From Candidatus Blautia stercorigallinarum (lineage in GTDB: Bacteria; Bacillota; Clostridia; Lachnospirales; Lachnospiraceae): a stretch of 64,000 nucleotides of DNA. Numbering within the stretch: the first letter of the stretch is position 1; every line of letters begins with the position of its first letter. A model generated the notes under the pieces. That model searched no databases. It was not told the origin of the DNA and was given only the letters and a program-made list of their open reading frames with translations. A program made the translations under genes and the position numbers. The DNA is taken from contig DXIQ01000058.1 of the NCBI GenBank assembly GCA_019112785.1, positions 1 to 64,000 on the forward strand, read 5' to 3'. Shown here piece by piece: positions 17,398 to 26,317 of this stretch.

Positions 17398-18783
17398 GTG
17401 TACGAAACTATCTATTCTGCCGTTCAGGCGGTAGACGATCTGGTCTGGGGCTGGGCCATGATCCTGCTGCTTTTAGGCACCCACATTTTCATGACCATTC
17501 GGACAAAAGGAATCCAGAGAAAGGTTTTTAAAGGGATTAAGCTTTCTGTGACAAAGGACCCTGAAGCAGAAGGCGAAGTAAGCCAGTTCGGGGCTCTTAC
17601 CACAGCTCTGGCAGCAACTATCGGTACAGGAAATATCATCGGCGTGGGAACGGCCATTGCCCTTGGAGGACCTGGCGCTGTGCTGTGGTGCTGGCTCACC
17701 GGTGTATTTGGTATCGCTACAAAATACAGCGAGGCATTGATCTCTGTGAAATATCGTGTAAAGACAAGAGACGGACGTATGCTGGGCGGGGCCATGTATG
17801 CTCTGGAGAGAGGACTTCATGCAAAATGGCTGGGACTTCTTTTCGCGATCTTCGGCGGCCTGGCTTCCTTCGGAATCGGCTGCGCCACTCAGGTAAACGC
17901 CATTGCTTCTGTATGTAATGAGAATCTTGGGATCCCTACCTGGATCATCGGCATCATAGTAGGTATTCTGGTGGCCATGGTTATTTTCGGCGGGATCAAG
18001 TCTATTGCCAATGTATGTGAGAAGCTGGTTCCCTTCATGGCTTTCTTCTATGTGTTTGGCTGTATCATCATCCTTTGCTTTAATTACGACTTTATCCTTC
18101 CGGCTCTTAAGACAATCTGTACTTTGGCCTTTAAGCCGGGAGCAGCAGCCGGAGGTCTTATCGGCGGCGGTATTATGCAGGCTATGCATTACGGAGTTGC
18201 CAGAGGTCTGTTTTCTAATGAGTCCGGTATGGGCTCCGCGCCGATCGCTGCAGCAGCTGCTCAGACAAGGAATCCGGTACGCCAGGCTCTGGTATCCAGT
18301 ACAGGAACCTTCTGGGATACAGTAGTTGTCTGTGCTATGACAGGTCTGGTTCTGGTGACCAGCATTATGAAAAACCCGCAGATCGATATGGGAGCTATCA
18401 GTGACGGCGGCGTGCTGACTACCCTGGCATTTAATCAGATACCGGGGATCGGACCGGTGATCCTGGTAATGGGTATCATTACCTTTGCTTTCTCCACAGT
18501 TCTGGGATGGGCTTATTATGGAGAAAGGTGTATTGAATATTTTGCCGGCAAGAAGATCATGATCCCATATCGTGTCCTTTACATAATCGTAGCAGTGATC
18601 GCACCTATCGCACCGTTAAACCTGATCTGGCTGGTAGCGGATATCCTGAATGCCCTCATGGCGATCCCCAACCTGGTGGCTGTGCTTCTTCTGTCGCCGG
18701 TGATCGTTATGGAGACAAAGAAATATCTGAACAACCTGGATATGAAGGATGATACTCCGGTTCCATACGAGGATGAGGTATAA
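17398..18783 (+). CDS. Alanine:cation symporter (AGCS) family protein
   Basis: GTG start after AAAGGAGG; AATIGTGNIIGVGTAIALGGPGAVLWCWLTG...NESGMGSAPIAAAAAQTRNPVRQALVS. Confidence 0.93.
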   Translation: MYETIYSAVQAVDDLVWGWAMILLLLGTHIFMTIRTKGIQRKVFKGIKLSVTKDPEAEGEVSQFGALTTALAATIGTGNIIGVGTAIALGGPGAVLWCWLTGVFGIATKYSEALISVKYRVKTRDGRMLGGAMYALERGLHAKWLGLLFAIFGGLASFGIGCATQVNAIASVCNENLGIPTWIIGIIVGILVAMVIFGGIKSIANVCEKLVPFMAFFYVFGCIIILCFNYDFILPALKTICTLAFKPGAAAGGLIGGGIMQAMHYGVARGLFSNESGMGSAPIAAAAAQTRNPVRQALVSSTGTFWDTVVVCAMTGLVLVTSIMKNPQIDMGAISDGGVLTTLAFNQIPGIGPVILVMGIITFAFSTVLGWAYYGERCIEYFAGKKIMIPYRVLYIIVAVIAPIAPLNLIWLVADILNALMAIPNLVAVLLLSPVIVMETKKYLNNLDMKDDTPVPYEDEV

Positions 18784-18840
18784 ACAGTTTTCATAAAGGC
18801 TCTTTTGTGTTAGAATAGTCCCGTTAAGGGGGAAAGAAAT

Positions 18841-20175
18841 ATGCAGAAAAATCTGACACAGGGGCCGATCACAAAAACATTAGTAGTTTTTGCCCTGCCT
18901 ATGATCGGCGGAAATATGCTGCAGCAGCTTTATAATATTGCAGATACCCTGATCGTAGGCAGGTTTATTGGTTCAGAGGCATTGGCGGCAGTAGGATCTT
19001 CCTACACACTGATGACCTTTCTCACATCTATCCTGCTGGGGCTGTGCATGGGCAGCGGGGCGGTTTTCTCTATCCGCTACGGAGAGGGAGATATGGAAAA
19101 GCTCCATGAAAGCCTGGGAGCATCTTTTGTTCTGATCCTTGCAGTGGCCGCAGTGCTGAATCTGGCGGTTTTTCTACTGATAGATCCCATTATGTATCTT
19201 CTGCAGGTCCCCGGAGAGATCTATGATATGATGCGGCAGTATCTGTGGGTGATCTTCTGGGGGATCCTGGCTACATTTTTGTATAATTATTTTGCCTGTC
19301 TTCTCAGGGCAGTGGGAAATTCTGTGGCGCCTCTGATCTTCCTGGCGGTATCTTCTGTAATGAATATTGTCCTGGATCTGTGGTTTGTCCTGGGATTTCA
19401 CTGGGGAGTGGCAGGAGCAGCTTTTGCTACGGTGCTGTCCCAGTATGTGTCCGGGATCGGCCTGGCAGTTTACACCTACTGGAAAACACCGGAATTCCGG
19501 ATACAGCCCAGATATCTGAAGCCGAAACCGGCTATGCTGAAGGAAATCGGCCAGTTTTCCTTTCTGACTTCTGTTCAGCAGTCAGTGATGAACCTGGGGA
19601 TCCTTATGGTACAGGGGTTGGTGAACAGTTTTGGCACAGTGATCATGGCGGCTTTTGCGGCGGCGGTGAAGATTGATTCTTTCGCCTACATGCCGGCCCA
19701 GGAGTTTGGAAACGCCTTTTCTACTTTTGTCGCCCAGAACTATGGCGCCGGGAAATCAGAGAGGATCCGGAAAGGGATAAAAACAGCGGTCGTACTTTCC
19801 GTGGGATTCTGCCTGGTGATCTCTCTTCTGGTATTTATCTTTGCAGGACCTCTGATGACTATTTTTGTGGATCCTGCTGAGACTGAGATCCTGGAGGCAG
19901 GAGTAGAGTATCTGCGGATCGAAGGCGCCTTTTACTGCGGGATCGGCTGTCTGTTCCTGCTCTACGGTTTATACAGAGCTATCAAAAGGCCGGGGATGTC
20001 TGTGGTCCTTACTATATTTTCCCTGGGGACCAGAGTGGTGCTGGCTTATGTGCTGTCAGGGATAGATTTTATCGGCGTCACAGGAATCTGGTGGTCGGTA
20101 CCTATCGGATGGGCCCTGGCGGATCTGGTGGGATTTGTGTATTATAAAAAGAATAAGAAAAAACTGTTTAACTAA
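18841..20175 (+). CDS. MATE family efflux transporter
   Basis: QGPITKTLVVFALPMIGGNMLQQLYNIADTLIVGRFIGSEALAAVGSS. Confidence 0.96.
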   Translation: MQKNLTQGPITKTLVVFALPMIGGNMLQQLYNIADTLIVGRFIGSEALAAVGSSYTLMTFLTSILLGLCMGSGAVFSIRYGEGDMEKLHESLGASFVLILAVAAVLNLAVFLLIDPIMYLLQVPGEIYDMMRQYLWVIFWGILATFLYNYFACLLRAVGNSVAPLIFLAVSSVMNIVLDLWFVLGFHWGVAGAAFATVLSQYVSGIGLAVYTYWKTPEFRIQPRYLKPKPAMLKEIGQFSFLTSVQQSVMNLGILMVQGLVNSFGTVIMAAFAAAVKIDSFAYMPAQEFGNAFSTFVAQNYGAGKSERIRKGIKTAVVLSVGFCLVISLLVFIFAGPLMTIFVDPAETEILEAGVEYLRIEGAFYCGIGCLFLLYGLYRAIKRPGMSVVLTIFSLGTRVVLAYVLSGIDFIGVTGIWWSVPIGWALADLVGFVYYKKNKKKLFN

Positions 20176-20231
20176 GATTTAACCAAAATCCGGTAACAGG
20201 TAAAATAAAGGAAAGTTATAATTTTCTGTAA

Positions 20232-20258
20232 AGGAAAGGATAGCTTTCCTTTTTACAT
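20232..20258 (+). terminator. Intrinsic terminator after MATE gene
   Basis: aaaggaaag-gatag-ctttccttttt. Confidence 0.7.
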
Positions 20259-20298
20259 TTCTTATCAAAAAAGTCTATATGGTAAAGGAGACCTGCAT

Positions 20299-21672
20299 AT
20301 GGTAAAAATCTATGTTATCGACACCAATGTTCTGATCCAGAATCCTCAGGCTCTGCTGAGTTTTGAAGATAATCAGGTGATCCTTCCGGTGGTAGTGCTG
20401 GAAGAACTGGATAACCTGAAGAAAGCAGAAGGAGAGAAAGGAAGAAATGCCAGAGCAGCCATACGGATCCTGGAAGAGCTTCGCCTGAAGGGAAATCTTC
20501 TGGAAGGGATCCGGCTGGAACCTCATGGAATGATCCGGGTGGAGAAGAATTACATAGATGTAAAGCTTCCTGAAGATCTGCCGGAAGACAAGATGGATAA
20601 CCGGATCTTAAAGGTCTGCAAAGGATTGGCAGAGTCCTCCAGTCAGCAGGTGATCCTGGTGACAAAAGATATCCTTCTTAGGATCAAAGCACAGATCATA
20701 GGGATCCGGGCGGAAGATTATACTACAGAGCAGGTGGCAGAATATGAAGGGCAGTATAAGGGAAGAATTGAAGTATACGTGCCGGAAGAAAAGTTTAAGG
20801 ATTTCAAGAAAAAAGGCGTTCCGGTAGAGGACGTTTACCTTTCCGATGAACAGGGAAACCGGAAAGTACCGAAACTGGAGGAAAACGAGTTTGTGATCCT
20901 GAAAGCAGATCAGTCTGCCAAAAAGACCCAGCTGGGAAGAGTGGAAAAAGGAATGATAAAGAAACTGGAATACCGGAAAAGTATCCCCTACGGAGTGACT
21001 CCCAGAAACGCCGGTCAGTATTTTGCCCAGGAGGCTCTTATGCAGCCTGCGGACAAAGCGCCTCTGGTGATCATCAAAGGAATGGCAGGCACCAGCAAGA
21101 CTTTTTATACCCTGGCGGTAGGTTTGGAAAAGGTGTTGAATAATCCTACAGGAGAATACAGGAGGATCCTGATCTCCAGGCCAAATGCCCAGTTTGATTC
21201 GGATATCGGCTTTCTCCCGGGAGATGAACAGGAAAAGATCTCTCCCCTTATGCGGCCGATTATTGACAATCTGGAACAGCTGATCGACTCCAATGAGGAG
21301 GAACGATATAAGGATGAAATGGAGCTTCAGGGAAAAATAGATGAGATTTTCGAGAGAGGGATGATCCAGACAGAAGCTTTGAATTATATCCGGGGCCGTT
21401 CTATTGTAAAGACCTATCTGATCATTGACGAAGCCCAGAATATGACTCCCAATCAGGTAAAAGGGATCATTACCAGAGCTGGAAAAGGCACGAAGATCAT
21501 CCTTCTTGGGGATACCAATCAGATCGACCGTCCTATGCTGGATGAAAGGACCAACGGGCTCAGTTTTGCCGCTGAATATATGAAGGGCAGTCCTCTCTGC
21601 TGGCAGGTCACCTTCTCCCCCGAGGAGTGCGAGCGCTCGGCCCTTGCCATGGACGCTATTACGAGACTATAA
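20299..21672 (+). CDS. PIN domain plus PhoH-like ATPase
   Basis: N-terminal PIN (VIDTNVLIQNPQALLSFEDNQVILPVVVLEELDNLK), PhoH ATPase (VIIKGMAGTSKTF...IIDEAQNMTPNQVKGIITRAGKGTKIILLGDTNQID). Confidence 0.94.
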   Translation: MVKIYVIDTNVLIQNPQALLSFEDNQVILPVVVLEELDNLKKAEGEKGRNARAAIRILEELRLKGNLLEGIRLEPHGMIRVEKNYIDVKLPEDLPEDKMDNRILKVCKGLAESSSQQVILVTKDILLRIKAQIIGIRAEDYTTEQVAEYEGQYKGRIEVYVPEEKFKDFKKKGVPVEDVYLSDEQGNRKVPKLEENEFVILKADQSAKKTQLGRVEKGMIKKLEYRKSIPYGVTPRNAGQYFAQEALMQPADKAPLVIIKGMAGTSKTFYTLAVGLEKVLNNPTGEYRRILISRPNAQFDSDIGFLPGDEQEKISPLMRPIIDNLEQLIDSNEEERYKDEMELQGKIDEIFERGMIQTEALNYIRGRSIVKTYLIIDEAQNMTPNQVKGIITRAGKGTKIILLGDTNQIDRPMLDERTNGLSFAAEYMKGSPLCWQVTFSPEECERSALAMDAITRL

Positions 21673-21693
21673 GAAAAGGAGCTGCTGCAGTAT

Positions 21694-22374
21694 ATGACTG
21701 AAGAGAAAAAAGGTGAGATCACCTACAGACAGATAAAGAAAAATGAAGAGATCAATTTACTGATCGAAAGAGGAAACCAGGTACTCAATGTCCTGGGATT
21801 TACGGAACATTCTAAGAAACACGCCGCCAAAGTGGCGGAGACAGCAGGAAAGATCCTGAAAGACCTGGGATACAAAGAAAAGGAAATCCGTCTCAGCAAG
21901 ATCTCAGGGTATATGCATGATATCGGCAACAGCATTAACCGCCATGACCACGCCCACACAGGAGCCCTTCTGGCTTATGGGATCCTGAAGGATCTGGGCA
22001 TGCCCCTGGAGGATGTGCTCACAGTGACTACTGCTATCGGCAATCATGATGAGTCTACGGGAACTGCGGTAGATGTGGTGTCTGCCGCTCTGATTCTGGC
22101 GGATAAAACAGACGTCCGCCGGAACCGGGTGCAGAATTCTTCCATTGCAAACTTTGATATCCATGACCGGGTAAATTATGCGGCGCTGACTTCCACTCTG
22201 GAAGTAAAGCGGGAAAAACGGGTGATCCAGATGGACCTGGAACTGGACGACGAAATGTGTACGGTAATGGATTATTTTGAGATCTTTTTGAAACGGATGA
22301 TCATGTGCAGAAGAGCCGCGGAAGTTCTGGGCTGCAAATTCAAACTGGTGGCAAACGGAAATAAAATATGCTGA
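21694..22374 (+). CDS. HD domain-containing phosphohydrolase-like protein
   Basis: HSKKHAAKVAETAGKILKDLG...ISGYMHDIGNSINRHDHAHTGALLAYGIL...AIGNHDEST. Confidence 0.9.
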   Translation: MTEEKKGEITYRQIKKNEEINLLIERGNQVLNVLGFTEHSKKHAAKVAETAGKILKDLGYKEKEIRLSKISGYMHDIGNSINRHDHAHTGALLAYGILKDLGMPLEDVLTVTTAIGNHDESTGTAVDVVSAALILADKTDVRRNRVQNSSIANFDIHDRVNYAALTSTLEVKREKRVIQMDLELDDEMCTVMDYFEIFLKRMIMCRRAAEVLGCKFKLVANGNKIC

Positions 22375-22442
22375 TCCAGCCGCCATAAACGATAAAATCC
22401 AGGGCAGGACTGAAAACAAGATACAGAAGATGCAAACAAAGC

Positions 22443-22468
22443 GAGCCGGGAGTTTTTACTCCCGGCTC
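22443..22468. terminator. Hairpin between convergent genes
   Basis: GAGCCGGGAG-ttttta-CTCCCGGCTC perfect stem. Confidence 0.75.
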
Positions 22469-22493
22469 AATGTTTCTTTAAACAGAATTCTCC

Positions 22494-23489
22494 TTAATAT
22501 TTCTGGAAAGTCAGCTCTGTGTCGCAGGTCCCGGCGGTGATCATCTGATAAATACCCAGTATGCCGCATTTTACCATACTTTCTACTGCAGCGTCAGTAT
22601 AAAAGGCCATGTGCTGCGTCATGATCACATTCCGGAACTGGTGAAGATAGAACCAGTTCCGGTCGGCAAGGATATCCGTCTTGTGGTCCTGATGGATGAT
22701 CTTTTCTTCTCCTTCCGCAGTATCGATCCCCAGAGCACCGATATGTTCTGATTCGATACCTTCGATCAGAGCTTCCATATCAGCCAGTTCTCCTCTGGCA
22801 CAGTTGATGAGCACTACGCCTTTCTTCATTTTTCCGATACTTTCCCGGTTGATGATTTCTCTGGTGGAGTCAAAAAGAGGCATATGCAGAGTGATAATAT
22901 CAGATTCTGCGTAGAGGGTATCCAGATCCACATAAATAGCAGGAGGCGTAACAGCAGGGTTCTTCCTTACATCATAGGCCAGGATCCTGCAGCCGAAACC
23001 GGAAAGTTCCCGGATCACCTGAGCTCCTATCCGGCCTGTTCCCATAACTCCCACAGTAAGGTCTTTCATTTCACGGCCCATTAATCCGGACAGAGAGAAG
23101 TCGTTCACCTGGCCCCGCCAGAGAGCCTGTTTATACTGCCTCAGACACATGAGCATCATCATAATGGTGAAGTCCGCGACACCATTGGGGGCATAGCTGG
23201 CATTGCATACATGGATCCCCAGCTTTTCTGCATGTTCCAGATCAATATGGTTGTATCCGATAGTCCTGGTAGAAATATAATGAACGTTAAGTTTTGCCAG
23301 AGCCTCCAGAAACAGTGCGTCGATCCTGCCTTGTCCCAGAATAGAAATGCCGTCGCAGCCTTCTGCCATGGACACATTTTCCAGAGACGGAATCTCTGCG
23401 GTAGTCTGAATCTCTATAGGCAGCTCTTTCCCTAATTTGCGGATGGCCTCCAGCTCATCTTACCGTGTTTCATAGATCAGTATTTTCAT
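22494..23489 (-). pseudogene. D-2-hydroxyacid (D-lactate-like) dehydrogenase interrupted by in-frame TAA at codon 10
   Basis: From ATG at 23489: MKILIYETR*DELEAIRKLGKELPIEIQTTAEIPSLENVSMAEGCDGISILGQGRIDALF...; rest open with VGVMGTGRIGAQV and catalytic-region motifs. Confidence 0.85.
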
Positions 23490-23699
23490 AGTATGTCTCC
23501 TCTTCTTACAGCAAAAAATGCAATGTTGATAAAACCTGTCTGTTAATTATGATAGAGTGGAAAAAGTCCCATTGCAACTGCAAATATCCCATGATAATAT
23601 AAGATAAACTTATAATATGCTTCCAAGGTTAAAAGAACATACTTTAAAATGAGAAGGCAGGGCTTTGGGAGCAGAAGAATTTTTCGGGAGAATTATACT

Positions 23700-24590
23700 A
23701 TGAATATGAATCAGCTTCGATATTTTATTGGGGTGGCAGAGTATCAGAGTTTTACAAAAGCTGCCGCCAGCTATTATATTACCCAGACAGCCATTACCCA
23801 GCAGATCCGCGCTCTGGAAAACCATCTGGGAGTTCAGTTGTTTGACCGGAATACCCGTCCTGTGAGACTGACGCCGGAAGGCAGCGTATTTCTCAGAGAG
23901 GCAAAAGGGATCCTGGAGCGTGTGGAACAGGCGGAACACCGGGTCCGGGAAGCTTCCGTGGGACTGGTGGGCAGCCTGAAAATTGGGTATATCAAGGGAT
24001 ATGAAAGAAGCAGCCTCTCAGACCGGCTTCGAAGTTTCCACAATAAATACCCTAACATTCTGATTTCCTGCTACCGCTGGGATACGGGCATCCTGGAGAA
24101 CGGACTCCAGAAAGGAGACTATGACATTATCTTTACATGGAACAGTGAGGATAGTGTGAAAAATGGGGATACAGACTGTATTTGTGTGGAAAGATCGCCA
24201 CTGACTGTAGTGCTGTATGACAGTCATCCCTTTGCACGCCGCCAGGTTCTGAGAAGAGAAGAACTGGCACAGGAACCGATCATTTATATGACTCTTTCAG
24301 AGGACGCAAATTCTTTTGGGGACCTTCATTTCCTGGAACTGTATCAGAAATCCGGCGGCCAGCCTAACATCCTGTTTCAGAGCAACGATATAGAAAGTAT
24401 ATTGATGATGGTTGCTGCGGAAGAAGGAATCTCAATCCTTCCTTCCTTTGTTACCAGTAAGATCACCAACGGAGACAATCTGAAATTTATTCCCCTGGAA
24501 GGGCCAGAAGAATTTGTGGATATCTATGCTCTGTGGAAGAAAAACAGGAAAAACCAGATCCTGGAACACTTTCTGGAAGAAATCAGTTGA
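23700..24590 (+). CDS. LysR-family transcriptional regulator
   Basis: MNMNQLRYFIGVAEYQSFTKAAASYYITQTAITQQIRALENHLGVQLFDRNTRPVRLTPEG. Confidence 0.96.
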   Translation: MNMNQLRYFIGVAEYQSFTKAAASYYITQTAITQQIRALENHLGVQLFDRNTRPVRLTPEGSVFLREAKGILERVEQAEHRVREASVGLVGSLKIGYIKGYERSSLSDRLRSFHNKYPNILISCYRWDTGILENGLQKGDYDIIFTWNSEDSVKNGDTDCICVERSPLTVVLYDSHPFARRQVLRREELAQEPIIYMTLSEDANSFGDLHFLELYQKSGGQPNILFQSNDIESILMMVAAEEGISILPSFVTSKITNGDNLKFIPLEGPEEFVDIYALWKKNRKNQILEHFLEEIS

Positions 24591-24738
24591 GAAAGAACCC
24601 TTTATCGACTTATTTCTTCACTTATATTATGTTATTATTGTTATCATAATAAATGCGGCAAAAGAAAATCGGGAACTTATGCCCGGTTTGCCGGAAAAAT
24701 TGACAGAAATGTGATTAAATAACTGCATATGGAGAGAG

Positions 24739-26229
24739 GTGAAATCTGTGAATTTTGATATATCCCAATTTGACTCTTACCGTGAGGATAACCGCCGCGA
24801 AGCCAAAAAAGCCAAAGACGGACTTCCAAATTCATTATGGGAGACATACTCGGCTTTTGCTAACTGTTATGGAGGAGTCATTATCCTTGGTGTAAAAGAA
24901 AATAAGGACGGAAGCTGGTATATGACCGGACTGGAAAATCCGGCAAAACTGCGAAAAGATTTCTGGGATACGATTAATAATAAAAATAAGGTTTCGGTAA
25001 ATCTGTTGACGGATAATGATTTGGAGATATTTGAAGAAAGTAACGGTATCATAATGGTTGTCCATGTTCCTAAGGCAAAGCGTGAACAGAAGCCCGTATA
25101 TATAAACGGAGATATGTTTAGTGGAACTTTCCGCAGAAACTGGGAGGGTGATTATCACTGTGACCGCAGCGAGGTGCTGGCAATGCTCCGTGATCAGCCG
25201 GAAGAAACCGCAGATATGAAAATTTTACAGGATATGTCTCTTGAAGTACTCAATTCAGAGACTGTGCATGCCTACCGCAACCGGCATATGGCATATCGAA
25301 CAGAACATGTATGGGAAAGGCTGAGTGATGAAGAATATTTAGAGCGGATAGGCGCTGCAAAGCTGTCTGTCAGAGATTATACTTTGCACCCTACAGCTGC
25401 CGGACTTCTTATGTTTGGAGAAGAATATAAGATTTTATATGAATTCCCTGAATATTTTCTGGACTACCGGGAAGTTCTCGATCCGACAATACGATGGACG
25501 GATAGGCTGCAGTCAAGTTCCGGTGACTGGACGGGGAACTTATTTGATTTTTTCTTCCGGGTTTATGGAAAACTTGTGAAGGATCTGAAAATTCCTTTTA
25601 AGCTGGAGGGAATAACCCGCATAGATGATACGCCTGTACACAAGGCATTGAGGGAAGCCCTGGCGAACTGTCTGGTAAATACCGATTTTTATTTCCCAAG
25701 AGGGATTGTGATCCGTAAAGACGCAGAATCTATCATAATGGAGAATCCGGGAAGCATTCGGACTGGTAAAGCCCAGATGCTGAAAGGCGGCATATCAGAT
25801 CCCCGAAATAAAGCTTTGATGAAAATGTTCAATCTGATCGGTATTGGTGAGAGAGCCGGCAGCGGTGTGCCGGATATTTACAGCGTGTGGGAACAACAGG
25901 GATGGAGACAGCCGGAGGTTATAGAAGAGTATGGTCCAGACAGAACTATTTTGAAATTATCATTATTAAAAAAAGCGGCGATAAAAAATGGCGATAAAAA
26001 AGTAGCGATAAAAAGTGGCGATAAAAAGAAAATAACCAAAAAGACGGAACAGCAGTTGAAATATATTCTGGAATATATGGTACCTGATCAAGAATATAAA
26101 ACAAGTGAAATAGCAGAAGTTCTTGGCGTGAAGGAGTCAAGGGCAAGAGCTCTTGTATATGAACTTGCAAAATCAGGTAGGATAGAAGCAGAAGGAAAAA
26201 ATAAAGGACGCAGATATAGATTGAAGTAG
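24739..26229 (+). CDS. ATP-binding / AlbA_2 (Schlafen-like) domain protein with C-terminal winged helix
   Basis: EDNRREAKKAKDGLPNSLWETYSAFANCYGGVIILGVKE...VHKALREALANCLVNTDFYFPRGIVIRKDAESIIMENPGSIRTG...; start may instead be GTG 24748. Confidence 0.88.
   Translation: MKSVNFDISQFDSYREDNRREAKKAKDGLPNSLWETYSAFANCYGGVIILGVKENKDGSWYMTGLENPAKLRKDFWDTINNKNKVSVNLLTDNDLEIFEESNGIIMVVHVPKAKREQKPVYINGDMFSGTFRRNWEGDYHCDRSEVLAMLRDQPEETADMKILQDMSLEVLNSETVHAYRNRHMAYRTEHVWERLSDEEYLERIGAAKLSVRDYTLHPTAAGLLMFGEEYKILYEFPEYFLDYREVLDPTIRWTDRLQSSSGDWTGNLFDFFFRVYGKLVKDLKIPFKLEGITRIDDTPVHKALREALANCLVNTDFYFPRGIVIRKDAESIIMENPGSIRTGKAQMLKGGISDPRNKALMKMFNLIGIGERAGSGVPDIYSVWEQQGWRQPEVIEEYGPDRTILKLSLLKKAAIKNGDKKVAIKSGDKKKITKKTEQQLKYILEYMVPDQEYKTSEIAEVLGVKESRARALVYELAKSGRIEAEGKNKGRRYRLK
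25975..26028 (+). repeat. 27-bp tandem repeat (2 copies) inside the AlbA_2-domain gene, encoding AAIKNGDKK / VAIKSGDKK
   Basis: gcggcgataaaaaatggcgataaaaaa / gtagcgataaaaagtggcgataaaaag. Confidence 0.85.
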
Positions 26230-26250
26230 TTGCATACAAGGATCCCTTTA

Positions 26251-26310
26251 TCGACAGATCCCCCTTTCTGTGCTATGATTATATTTACACGATCATAGAA
26301 CAGAAAGGGG
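26251..26310 (+). promoter_or_regulatory. Promoter and large inverted repeat overlapping -10 and RBS of the Tet(M)-like gene
   Basis: TCGACA-17-TATGAT (26251..26279); CCCCTTTCTGTgCTATGAT 26261-26279 versus ATCATAGaACAGAAAGGGG 26292-26310 (18/19 paired). Confidence 0.75.
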
Positions 26311-26317
26311 TATTTTC

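Noticed and set aside
23460-23462. Programmed stop readthrough in the dehydrogenase gene
   Set aside because: No supporting context; nonsense mutation or sequencing error is more likely, though not excluded.
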